A stretch of DNA of 15,943 nt, taken from assembly GCA_948815685.1 (NCBI GenBank), contig CAQJOC010000006.1, positions 289 through 16,231 of the forward strand. Reading direction: 5' to 3'. The notes under the pieces are model-generated. The model worked only from the letters and a program-made list of their open reading frames with translations, was not told the origin of the DNA and ran no database searches. Of this stretch, positions 7,464 to 14,300 are shown one piece after another. Source of the DNA: an uncultured Eubacteriales bacterium. Lineage in GTDB: Bacteria > Bacillota > Clostridia > Oscillospirales > Acutalibacteraceae. Both the position numbers and the translations under genes were made by a program. Positions within the stretch are counted from its first letter, which is position 1; each line of letters begins with the position of its first letter.

Positions 7464-7697
7464 ATGGAAGATTTACTTCTTGTTATTGCTCGTGCATTGG
7501 TTGATAAGCCGGATGCGGTCCGTGTTGAAACAGACAATACCGCACAGGATGGATTAATTGTATATCGCCTTATTGTTGATGATGCCGATATCGGCAGAGT
7601 GATTGGAAAACAAGGTCGAATAGCAAAATCAATAAGGCAAATAGTTAAATCAGTGGCGGCAAGGAAAAATTTAAAGGTAGCAGTTGAAATCGGGTAA
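7464..7697 (+). CDS. khpA: KH-domain RNA-binding protein KhpA
   Basis: A 77-residue single-KH RNA-binding protein, which in other Firmicutes pairs with KhpB/Jag and influences cell division and small RNAs. It contains the GxxG loop in VIGKQGRIAKSIRQIV (near residues 47-62) and the usual RIAKSIR helix. The start at ATG 7464 follows AAGAGGTG with a longish spacer and gives the normal N-terminus MEDLLLVIARALVD. An upstream in-frame start would overlap rpsP and lacks support. Its place between rpsP and rimM is the standard order. Confidence 0.93.
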   Translation: MEDLLLVIARALVDKPDAVRVETDNTAQDGLIVYRLIVDDADIGRVIGKQGRIAKSIRQIVKSVAARKNLKVAVEIG

Positions 7698-7704
7698 TTG
7701 ACAT

Positions 7705-8220
7705 ATGAATTCTAAAAAATATTTAAAAGTCGGTAAAATCGTCGGGACAAGAGGAATAGCCGGAGAGGTTAAAGTAAAGCATTATTGCGATACCGCTGAG
7801 GCTTTTTGTGATATTGAAAATTTTTATTTTTCTCCTGAGAAAGTCAATAGATTAAATATAATCACAAAAAGAATATTTAAAAATTTGATTTTAATTAAAA
7901 TAGACAAAATAAATGCTATCTGTGACGCTGAAAAATTGGTGGGCAATGACGTGTACGCTTTTAAGGATGATATAACTTTGCCGGATGGACGGTATTTTGT
8001 GGATGATATTTTGGGAATGGACGTCATAGATTCAAACAATGGCATTAGTTATGGAAAAATATATGATATTATGCAAAATGGGGCTCACGATGTTTACTGT
8101 ATCAGAGATACACTTTGTAATGAATATTTTTTGCCTGCGGTTAATGAAATGATAGATAGAATTGATACGCAAAAGAACATTGTTTTTGTCAGACCTGTTA
8201 AGGGGATATTTAATGACTAA
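7705..8220 (+). CDS. rimM: 16S rRNA processing / 30S maturation factor RimM
   Basis: A 171-residue RimM, an assembly factor for the 30S head that binds S19. The N-terminal RimM barrel has the signature VGKIVGTRGIAGEVKVK, and the C-terminal PRC-barrel has LPDGRYFVDDILGM, DVYCI and YFLPAV. The central part is divergent, with an AT-driven rise in Lys, Ile and Asn. The start at 7705 has only a weak ribosome site and lies 7 bases after the khpA stop, so translation is probably coupled. Its end overlaps trmD by 8 bases. Confidence 0.95.
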   Translation: MNSKKYLKVGKIVGTRGIAGEVKVKHYCDTAEAFCDIENFYFSPEKVNRLNIITKRIFKNLILIKIDKINAICDAEKLVGNDVYAFKDDITLPDGRYFVDDILGMDVIDSNNGISYGKIYDIMQNGAHDVYCIRDTLCNEYFLPAVNEMIDRIDTQKNIVFVRPVKGIFND

Positions 8221-8896
8221 ATTCAGTGTATTGACGTTATTTCCTCAAATGGTCAGGGATGCACTTTGTGTCAGTATAATTGGTAGAAGCCAAAAAAAAG
8301 GTATTATAGATGTAAAATGCTATGATATTCGTGATTACTCGAATGACAAACATAAAAGGGTAGATGACGCTCCATATGGGGGCGGAAAAGGTATGGTAAT
8401 GATGGCAGACCCCATTGCCAAGTGTTTCGAGGATATATGTAAAAACAGTGAATCGAAGCCACTGTTTATATATATGTCGCCGGTAGGTAAGAAGTTTACG
8501 CAAGAAGTTGTCAAAGAATTATCAAAATATAAAAATATAGCAATATTGTGTGGACATTATGAAGGAATAGATGAAAGAGTTTTAGATAAATTTGTAGATG
8601 AAAGAATTTCGATTGGAGATTATGTTCTTACAGGCGGAGAAATTCCAGCTATGGTATTAATTGATGCGGTTTGCAGAATGATTCCGGGCGTTCTTTCGGA
8701 TTCTGAATGTTTTGAAAAAGAGAGTTATTATAACAACTTACTGGAACATCCGCATTATACCCGGCCTGCAGTATGGAGGGGAATGTCGGTACCGGAGGTT
8801 TTGATGTCCGGAAATCATGGTGAGATTGAAAAGTGGCGTCAAGAACATTCTGTTATTCAAACTTTAAAATATAGAAGCGATTTAATTAAAGAATGA
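8213..8896 (+). CDS. trmD: tRNA (guanine-37-N1)-methyltransferase TrmD
   Basis: A 227-residue SPOUT-class enzyme that methylates G37 next to the anticodon using S-adenosylmethionine, preventing +1 frameshifting. Key segments are FSVLTLFPQM at the N-terminus, DDAPYGGGKGMVM, the SAM-binding trefoil-knot segments CGHYEGIDERV and ISIGDYVLTGGEIPAM, and the C-terminal HPHYTRPAVWRG and SGNHGEIEKWR tRNA-binding motifs. The ATG at 8213 follows AAGGGG and overlaps the rimM stop by 8 bases. A longer frame inside rimM is rejected because the family begins at this methionine. rplS, the usual next gene, is missing. Confidence 0.97.
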   Translation: MTKFSVLTLFPQMVRDALCVSIIGRSQKKGIIDVKCYDIRDYSNDKHKRVDDAPYGGGKGMVMMADPIAKCFEDICKNSESKPLFIYMSPVGKKFTQEVVKELSKYKNIAILCGHYEGIDERVLDKFVDERISIGDYVLTGGEIPAMVLIDAVCRMIPGVLSDSECFEKESYYNNLLEHPHYTRPAVWRGMSVPEVLMSGNHGEIEKWRQEHSVIQTLKYRSDLIKE

Positions 8897-9207
8897 ATTG
8901 TTAAGTAAAGTTTACTCTTTATTTTTCATAATTCTTTATTTTTTTATGATTATTAATCTGATATAAATTTAATTTATTATTTAAAAATGATTGTGAGGTC
9001 ATAAGGGTACATTAGAAAAATGTATATATAGCAAGGATTAGAAGTACCAAAAGAAAAGGTGTAAAAAAAATAAAAGATAAACAAAAGAAAAATGTATAAA
9101 AATAATCAACCTTTTTTATATTTAGTGAAAATTTTTTATCGATTTTCTAGTGAGAACTTTCAAAATTTTTTATTTATATAAACAAAGTGACGAAAAATAA
9201 AATTTTG
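8897..9207. other. Gene-free AT-rich stretch after trmD
   Basis: No confident gene lies here. A short dyad (AGTAA AGT TTACT) followed by T-rich sequence lies just after trmD and could be a weak terminator. A 25-codon basic frame begins at 9020 (ARIRSTKRKGVKKIKDKQKK). It vaguely recalls the C-terminus of ribosomal protein L19, whose gene normally follows trmD, but the match is too short to call. A 12-base direct repeat AAAATTTTTTAT occurs at 9128-9139 and 9162-9173. Confidence 0.4.
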
Positions 9208-9235
9208 TTGACTAATTACAGAATTATGATATAAT
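9208..9235 (+). promoter_or_regulatory. Sigma-A promoter of the HPr gene
   Basis: TTGACT (9208-9213) and TATAAT (9230-9235) are separated by 16 bases. Transcription would start near 9242, giving a leader of about 110 bases. The HPr gene is therefore transcribed separately from the trmD operon. Confidence 0.8.
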
Positions 9236-9352
9236 ATTTTAGTATTATAGCATTATAGATGTTATATTTATTGATAGACATAATGGATAAATATAAAAAT
9301 AGATATATGAAGATTAAGTATAAAATTGAAATTTGCTTTAGGAGAGGATTTT

Positions 9353-9724
9353 ATGTATGTCAAAGAAGTGGTTGTTTTGAATCAAGTAGGATTACACGCT
9401 CGACCGGCTACTTTTTTTATTCAATGTGCAAATAGCTTTACGATGGTTTCCATATGGATTGAGAAAGATGGTAAACGTGTCAATGCAAAAAGCCTTTTGG
9501 GTGTACTGTCTTTGGGAGTAATCGGAGGGTCTAAGATAAATATAATAGCAGACAGTAAAGAAGCGGATGCTGAACAAGAAGCCGTAGATACGCTGGTAAA
9601 ATTGATTGAATCAGGATTTACAGACGTAGAACAACTCCGTTCGAAAGATGTTGACCCGTTAAAATCTATGGGGGATTTGAATGCAAATCTTACTTCTTCG
9701 ACCGGAGTAAATCAATCAATATAA
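9353..9724 (+). CDS. ptsH: HPr-family phosphocarrier protein with C-terminal extension
   Basis: HPr relays phosphate from enzyme I to sugar-specific PTS proteins and, when phosphorylated on serine by HprK, acts in catabolite control. The active-site histidine is intact at residue 15 (VGLHARPA) and the regulatory serine is present (KSLLGVLSLG, S47). This separates it from Crh, which lacks the histidine. The core ends near residue 90. A hydrophilic tail of about 33 residues (DPLKSMGDLNANLTSST region) extends it to 123, longer than the usual 85-90. The start at ATG 9353 is preferred over a TTG at 9326 because GGAGAGG lies 5 bases upstream. Proximity to uvrC recalls the uvrC-hprK-crh neighbourhood of Clostridia. 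It could serve regulation more than transport; ptsI is not in the window. Confidence 0.9.
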   Translation: MYVKEVVVLNQVGLHARPATFFIQCANSFTMVSIWIEKDGKRVNAKSLLGVLSLGVIGGSKINIIADSKEADAEQEAVDTLVKLIESGFTDVEQLRSKDVDPLKSMGDLNANLTSSTGVNQSI

Positions 9725-9763
9725 AAAGAAGATAATAATAAAATGGATATAAGAAAAAAATAT

Positions 9764-9802
9764 TAGTGCCGTTTATTTTAAAGCGGTGCTATTTCTTGTT
9801 TT
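9764..9802 (+). terminator. Rho-independent terminator between HPr and uvrC
   Basis: TAGTGCCGTTT (9764-9774) pairs with AAGCGGTGCTA (9781-9791), an 11-bp stem with three G-T wobbles and a 6-base loop, followed by the T-rich run TTTCTTGTTTT. It ends the HPr transcript and overlaps the upstream GTG (9766), ruling that codon out as the uvrC start. Confidence 0.75.
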
Positions 9803-9816
9803 ATGGAGTGAAAATA

Positions 9817-11655
9817 GTGAAAAAAATCGATGAAGATTTTTATTTAAAACAAAAAGTCGCACATTTGCCGGAATATCCCGGAGTATATATTATGAAAAAT
9901 AAAAATTCAGATATAATATATGTCGGAAAAGCAAAAAATTTAAAAAACAGAGTTAGTCAATATTTTACGGCTAATCAAACTAAAAAGGTTGAAAGTATGG
10001 TTGCGAATATAAAAAATTTTGACTATATTATCACCGACAGTGAATATGAGGCCTTAGTTTTAGAGTGTAATTTAATCAAAAGAAACTTACCTAAATATAA
10101 TATTTTATTAAAAGATGATAAAGGATACAGTTATATAAAAATCAGTGCTGAGAAATGGCCTAAAATAACCGTAGTTAGCAAAAAAATAAATGATAAATGT
10201 AAATATATCGGACCATTTATGAGTTTTCAAAAATTAAATGCGACATTAAATGAAGTTATTAAAATTTTTAAACTTCCTACTTGTAGGAGAAATTTTGATA
10301 AAAAGAGCAGGCCTTGTTTAAATTATTATATTAATCAATGTACAGCACCATGTGGAGGTTATATTTCATTAAAACATTATCTGGAAGACATCAAAGAAGC
10401 GGTTTTATTTTTAAAAAACGGAAGTAAAAACGAAGTAAAAAGATTAAAAAAAGATATGCTTACGGCTTCGGATAATTTGGAATTTGAAAAGGCTGCTAAA
10501 ATAAGAGACAGAATAAAATTGATAGATTCAATTAATAGTAAACAAAAGGTAATTTTAGATGAAAATATAACTTGTGATTTCATAGCTTTTATTAATGACA
10601 ATAAACTTTTATCGATGAACATATTGAAATTTGATAAAGGGGATTTATATGATTCGGAAAATTTTATAATAAATTTTAATGATTATGATAATATGTATGA
10701 AACAAAGTCAGAGGTTATAAAGAGTTATTATATAATGCATGACAGAGATGTAGACAAAATTTTTATAGACAGCGAAATAAGCAATTTAGAAGATATCCAA
10801 AAATGGCTTTCAGAGAAATTTAACAAAAAAGTTAAAATTGAATTTAAGTTATCTAAAGAAAAATTAAGTATAATGAAGATGTGCAGAAATAATGCTTTGG
10901 ATAGTTTGATGAGAAAAAATTCAGGCAATGGTAATAGGCTTAATGTACTAATTGAGCTCAAAAATAAGCTTTCTTTAAAAAACATTCCGGAGTATATTGA
11001 GGCATATGATATTTCAAATATACAAGGGAAGCAAAATGTAGGTGGGATGGTGGTGTTTGAAAACGGAGAACCGTCAAGAAAGTCATATAAAAAGTTTACC
11101 ATAAAGACAGTGAATAAACAAAACGATTATGCATCCATGCTTGAAATTATAAAGAGAAGATTTGACAGGTATCTTTCTTGTGACACAGACAGTGGCTTTG
11201 CAAGAAAACCCGATTTAATATTAATTGATGGTGGGATTGAACACACTAAAGTAATCAGAGATTACATGAAAAATATAAATTTAGAAGATATTCCGGTTTT
11301 TGGGATGGTAAAAGACAGCAGGCATAGAACAAAAGCGATTACAGATTGTGAAAAAGAAATACCAATCAAGTCCATGAGGAATTTATTTATGTTTATAACT
11401 AAAATACAGGATGAAGTGCATAGATTTACGATAAGTTATCATAGAAAAAAGCGTAAAACGGAATTAAATTCTTCAGAACTGTTAAAAATAGCAGGGATAG
11501 GAAAAAAACGCTCTATAATGCTTTTAAAAAGATTCAAAAGCATAGAGCGTATATCAAAAGCAAGTATAGAAGAATTACTGACTATTCCCGGTATCACACC
11601 GAGCATTGCTGCAAGTATAGCAGAATATTTTAAGATTTTATCTGATCTGAAGTGA
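9817..11655 (+). CDS. uvrC: Excinuclease ABC subunit C (UvrC)
   Basis: UvrC makes both incisions around bulky DNA lesions marked by UvrAB. The 612-residue protein has an N-terminal GIY-YIG nuclease for the 3' cut (PGVYIMKN, IIYVGKAKNLKNRV, YEALVLECNLIK), a cysteine-containing linker (CRRNF...CLNYYINQCTAPC), a UVR helical hairpin that binds UvrB (LEFEKAAKIRDRI), the RNase H-like nuclease for the 5' cut (EAYDISNIQG with its catalytic Asp, LILIDGG) and a C-terminal double helix-hairpin-helix (IAGIGKKR, IPGITPS). The GTG at 9817 is preferred because TGGAG lies 8 bases upstream and a terminator covers the earlier GTG at 9766. No clear promoter was found between the terminator and the start. hprK or murB, common followers in Clostridia, are absent. 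A minus-strand gene converges 22 bases downstream. Confidence 0.97.
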   Translation: MKKIDEDFYLKQKVAHLPEYPGVYIMKNKNSDIIYVGKAKNLKNRVSQYFTANQTKKVESMVANIKNFDYIITDSEYEALVLECNLIKRNLPKYNILLKDDKGYSYIKISAEKWPKITVVSKKINDKCKYIGPFMSFQKLNATLNEVIKIFKLPTCRRNFDKKSRPCLNYYINQCTAPCGGYISLKHYLEDIKEAVLFLKNGSKNEVKRLKKDMLTASDNLEFEKAAKIRDRIKLIDSINSKQKVILDENITCDFIAFINDNKLLSMNILKFDKGDLYDSENFIINFNDYDNMYETKSEVIKSYYIMHDRDVDKIFIDSEISNLEDIQKWLSEKFNKKVKIEFKLSKEKLSIMKMCRNNALDSLMRKNSGNGNRLNVLIELKNKLSLKNIPEYIEAYDISNIQGKQNVGGMVVFENGEPSRKSYKKFTIKTVNKQNDYASMLEIIKRRFDRYLSCDTDSGFARKPDLILIDGGIEHTKVIRDYMKNINLEDIPVFGMVKDSRHRTKAITDCEKEIPIKSMRNLFMFITKIQDEVHRFTISYHRKKRKTELNSSELLKIAGIGKKRSIMLLKRFKSIERISKASIEELLTIPGITPSIAASIAEYFKILSDLK

Positions 11656-11677
11656 AAAAATAAAAATGTTATATATT

Positions 11678-12145
11678 TTAACCTCTAATAGTATAATTTC
11701 TACCTAAGGTATCCACCCAACTCCGATTTATATTTGGATATGCCTGTCCCCTCCAACTAATCGATAAGTGTATATTATTTAAATTAGCCCCGACATCGGC
11801 ATCCTTAGCTCTTTGTATTTTTTGAAAAAATTTTATAATCTTTGCTTGTTTTCCAACTAGATGCGGTTTAACTTCGTTTATGTCCGCAATACCTTCTCTG
11901 CTTTTTTGTTTTCTTTCATTAGCATTTTCCGTGATAATAACGCGAGCCACTGTCCAACATGCTCTAAGATATTTATTCATATCTGCCATTTGGTTATCGT
12001 TAGGCACATACTCACGCTCTAATATTTCTACATAATTTTTAAAATGATTGCTTATTTCATTGTTTACGGAATCAGATGGATTGGTCGAAGCCTTCTTGAT
12101 ATCCTCAAACAATTCGTCTAAAGCCCCCTCAATAGCACTTGGCAT
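11678..12145 (-). CDS. Unrecognised 155-residue protein
   Basis: No family was recognised. The protein begins MPSAIEGALDELFEDIKK, is hydrophilic and mainly helical-looking up to residue ~125, and ends with a short segment that may be beta-structured (HLSISWRGQAYPNINRSW). It has no signal peptide, membrane segment or cysteine pair. The start at 12145 is chosen because AGGA lies 8 bases upstream. A longer frame to 12199 runs into leader sequence. It is a stand-alone gene converging on uvrC with a 22-base gap and has a TTGACA/TATAAT promoter like the two large minus-strand genes, which may indicate a shared accessory origin. Confidence 0.7.
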   Translation of the reverse strand: MPSAIEGALDELFEDIKKASTNPSDSVNNEISNHFKNYVEILEREYVPNDNQMADMNKYLRACWTVARVIITENANERKQKSREGIADINEVKPHLVGKQAKIIKFFQKIQRAKDADVGANLNNIHLSISWRGQAYPNINRSWVDTLGRNYTIRG

Positions 12146-12213
12146 AATTATCATCCTTTCTATAAATAAAAATTTAAAAAATTTAGCAATTATATACATA
12201 ATCGCTTATCTAA

Positions 12214-12240
12214 ATTATATATATATATATATAATGTCAA
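12214..12240 (-). promoter_or_regulatory. Sigma-A promoter of the 155-residue protein gene
   Basis: On the minus strand TTGACA (12240-12235) is followed by TATAAT (12219-12214) with a 15-base spacer made of alternating TA. The spacer is shorter than optimal and the TA repeat (about 12215-12232) is prone to length variation, so promoter strength could switch by slippage (inference). Confidence 0.65.
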
Positions 12241-12267
12241 GTATTTTGTCTAAATTTGTTAATAAAG

Positions 12268-12295
12268 TATCACTCTCATTTTTGTGAGAGTGATA
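12268..12295. terminator. Strong 11-bp perfect hairpin
   Basis: TATCACTCTCA (12268-12278) pairs perfectly with TGAGAGTGATA (12285-12295) around a 6-base loop. On the plus strand it is followed by ATGGGG and then TTTTATTT, a poor but possible terminator. On the minus strand CTTTATTAA follows. It separates the 155-residue gene's promoter from upstream minus-strand transcription, so a bidirectional terminator is the simplest reading. Confidence 0.55.
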
Positions 12296-12757
12296 ATGGG
12301 GTTTTATTTAATTTCGAATACATTAATTTTTATGGCACAATTTTTAGCTATAAAATATCAAAAATTTATTTATGTTTAAAAATTCATACAAATAGGCAAG
12401 TGCCAAACATTGTAGTAAACTAACTTGAAAAACGTGGGACTAAAACTTTATTATGAAATAGTGTGGAGCTGGAGTATAGGTTTATAGTCAAATAACTTAA
12501 AAACTAACTCAATATTTCACTGAAAAAAAGGTATAAGAGTTCCTGAGCTGTTTAGGGGAAAATAAAAGGAATAATCGGAATCCCCCTTTTATTTTCTCAT
12601 TTGGCGTTTTTGGGGTACTATTTTTGTTGTTTGACAAAAATGAGCAAAGGGGATAAAAGGATTACAGAATCTTCCGAAAAATATTTTTGTTTTTTAGAAT
12701 TTACATTTTAAAGTGATTTCACTATAATTTTTACATATGTTTTATTCTTTAAATAAA
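12296..12757. other. Gene-free stretch containing nested inverted repeats
   Basis: No supported gene was found. A 51-codon open frame with a hydrophobic half (12556-12711, plus strand) has no start codon or ribosome site. The notable content is the set of complementary tracts at 12556-12660, listed separately. Confidence 0.5.
12556..12660. repeat. Three-arm nested inverted repeats
   Basis: Arm 1 (12556-12569) and arm 2 (12585-12598) form a 14-bp stem with one wobble and a 15-base loop. Part of arm 2 (CCTTTTAT, 12585-12592) can instead pair with ATAAAAGG at 12653-12660, supported by CTCATTT (12596-12602) with AAATGAG (12638-12644). The two foldings are mutually exclusive. No adjacent plus-strand gene is present. 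On the minus strand the element lies just downstream of the NPYW-family gene. Confidence 0.45.
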
Positions 12758-13312
12758 TTATATAGAAAATTGTTTTATTAGACCGGTGGCTGCATATTCG
12801 GCTATGTCACTTGCCACTTTATTATAAATGTTATATGATTGATTTAGTGTCGAGTAAATACCTTGAACATTATTTTTCATTTCTTTATCCAAAATATTAA
12901 TTTGGTTACTGATTATAGCTCGCCATTCTTGCTCTTTCCAATACGGATTTACATTAGCAAAATTTTTAGCGACCGAACCTGCTAAATCTTTCCATTGATT
13001 TAACAATCCGTCACAAATTTGATTTTCTCCGTTTATTATGTGATTTAAATAAGATAAATACGTATCAAAAAAATTGCTTACATTTATTTTAAAAAGGTTA
13101 ACGTAATTTGGGTCATAATATTTATTAAACAATGTGCACCATTGTTCAGAAAAGTTATTTATTTGGTTTTGTATTACGGAATTATTTTCTGATTTAAATA
13201 TTGCACTTTGCATAGCCATAAATAACCAAAAAGAATTTTCGCTACAGATTAAATTTAACTCTTTAATGACTTCAAACTGGCTGGGAGTCATGTTTTTGCT
13301 TGAACCATTCAA
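12758..13312 (-). CDS. Small helical protein of the NPYW-type family (function unknown)
   Basis: The 184-residue protein is mostly helical, without a signal peptide. Its C-terminal half follows a pattern I recall from a small uncharacterised Bacillus/Clostridia family, sometimes mis-annotated as acetylglutamate kinase: L..W...A..VA......NPYW (near residues 104-124), then EQEWR, a long helix with N..Y..Y and a GLIKQF end. The family's usual conserved N-terminal H-x-x-W-T-R segment is replaced by FWLFMAMQS, so this is a divergent member. TTG at 13312 is taken as the start because AAAGGA lies about 11 bases upstream; an ATG at 13291 has no ribosome site. The upstream CATATTATA at 13351-13359 fits the sigma-K -10 pattern CATAnnnTA but a matching -35 was not found. 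Function is unknown. Confidence 0.65.
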   Translation of the reverse strand: MNGSSKNMTPSQFEVIKELNLICSENSFWLFMAMQSAIFKSENNSVIQNQINNFSEQWCTLFNKYYDPNYVNLFKINVSNFFDTYLSYLNHIINGENQICDGLLNQWKDLAGSVAKNFANVNPYWKEQEWRAIISNQINILDKEMKNNVQGIYSTLNQSYNIYNKVASDIAEYAATGLIKQFSI

Positions 13313-13516
13313 CTTAAAATCATTCCTTTCTTATTTGTCTCTATTAATCTTATAATATGAAATTTCGGTATATTGCGATACTTAAAAGTACATATTTTAA
13401 AAATAAGAAACGAAATTTATGAAGAAAGCAAGTTGAAAGAAAATGTTTGAAATTTTACCGCTTTTTGCGACTTTTTATTTTTAAAAATTTTGTATAAATC
13501 CGTCCGAATGTAAAAT

Positions 13517-13951
13517 TTAGAGTTTTAAAATAATATCATTATAAAAATTATCAGACTCTTGGCTGTGCTCTAATATTGAAACAGCAGTTGCCACTTTAAG
13601 AGCAGAAGTAATTTTTTTCTTTTCATTATTAGTTAAAGGAATACCATCAAACGTGAGACCTTCACTGGATTCGATAAAATCAATAAAATCCAATATTAAT
13701 CTGTCGATTTCGGAATCAGAGGTTTTGATGTTGTTTCCTGTTCCCAATAAGTAATCCACACTGACTTTTAATTCTCGACATATTTTTGTTAAAGTATCAT
13801 TGTCGGGCTCTCGCCGTCCTTGCTCATACATTCCGACAGTCGACGGTGATATATTTAATTTGTCGGCAAGCTGGGCTTGAGTAAACCCGCTTTTTACCCT
13901 TAATGCTTTTAACCTGCTACCGAATTTATTAGTTTCCTTTGATAATATCAT
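13517..13951 (-). CDS. XRE-family helix-turn-helix transcriptional repressor
   Basis: A 144-residue Cro/CI-like regulator. Residues 10-70 form the five-helix XRE domain: FGSRLKALRVKSGFTQAQLADKL, then ISPSTVGMYEQGRREPD and LTKICRELKVSVDYLLG. The C-terminal ~70 residues are helical and acidic, including GLTFDGIPLTNNEKKKITSAL, a tail common in XRE regulators of Clostridia and likely used for dimerisation. It is transcribed away from the small sigma-like operon. Two ACACA-N3-TGTGT dyads lie in the 349-base gap between them and are its probable operators (inference). The ATG at 13951 follows an unusual G-rich site, GGGTGGGTCGGGGG, rather than a normal AGGAGG. Confidence 0.9.
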   Translation of the reverse strand: MILSKETNKFGSRLKALRVKSGFTQAQLADKLNISPSTVGMYEQGRREPDNDTLTKICRELKVSVDYLLGTGNNIKTSDSEIDRLILDFIDFIESSEGLTFDGIPLTNNEKKKITSALKVATAVSILEHSQESDNFYNDIILKL

Positions 13952-13954
13952 TCA

Positions 13955-13970
13955 AACCCCCGACCCACCC
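13955..13970 (-). promoter_or_regulatory. Unusual G-rich ribosome binding region of the XRE gene
   Basis: On the minus strand the leader reads GGGTGGGTCGGGGG and ends 5 bases before the ATG. Such a G-run is striking in this AT-rich DNA. It can pair weakly with the anti-SD and could fold on itself. Confidence 0.5.
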
Positions 13971-14059
13971 TTTTACTTGTCTATATTATTTTTATATACT
14001 ATTTATAAGAGATATAGTTTAAAAATTTGATGAATTGACGGGAATATATAGTTTATTTA

Positions 14060-14088
14060 GAACAATCACACAGTATGTGTATTTGTTC
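14060..14088. promoter_or_regulatory. Operator-like 29-bp palindrome (ACACA-GTA-TGTGT core)
   Basis: A near-perfect dyad: GAACAA at the left edge, core ACACAGTATGTGT at 14068-14080, and TTGTTC at the right edge. It lies upstream of the XRE gene, next to minus-strand -10-like hexamers at 14043-14050. It is a likely autoregulatory site for the XRE repressor. Confidence 0.6.
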
Positions 14089-14264
14089 TTTGTTTATTTT
14101 ACCTGTAAATATGAAAAGTCCGATTTTGAAATTACAGTACAAAAATAAAATGAATATTGACCAATTAATATTATATATGATAATATTATACAGAAAATAA
14201 TCTAAAATTTTCATATTAATTTATATATAACTATAAGTTAATTAAATGTCATAAAAATCTTCTA

Positions 14265-14270
14265 TATAAT
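14265..14270 (+). promoter_or_regulatory. -10 element of the small sigma-like operon
   Basis: A perfect TATAAT here would start transcription near 14277, directly inside the second operator. The -35 at 17 bases upstream is poor (TTAAAT). An alternative promoter, TTGACC (14157-14162) with GATAAT (14179-14184) at 16 bases spacing, lies further upstream. Confidence 0.5.
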
Positions 14271-14275
14271 TAACT

Positions 14276-14288
14276 ACACAATTTGTGT
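14276..14288. promoter_or_regulatory. Second operator copy (ACACA-ATT-TGTGT)
   Basis: A perfect dyad with the same arms and the same 3-base centre as the site at 14068-14080. It ends just before the ribosome binding site of the 72-residue gene and overlaps the predicted transcription start, an ideal repression position. Confidence 0.65.
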
Positions 14289-14300
14289 GATGGAGGTTAT

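Noticed and set aside
12048..12287. Plus-strand 79-codon frame over the promoter of the 155-residue gene
   Set aside because: It runs through the promoter, the TA repeat and the hairpin and is antisense to the better-supported gene.
12556..12711. Hydrophobic 51-codon frame (GIIGIPLLFSHLAFLGYYF) as a small membrane protein
   Set aside because: There is no start codon or ribosome site in frame, and the sequence is explained by the complementary arms. It could be a gene fragment but this is not supportable.
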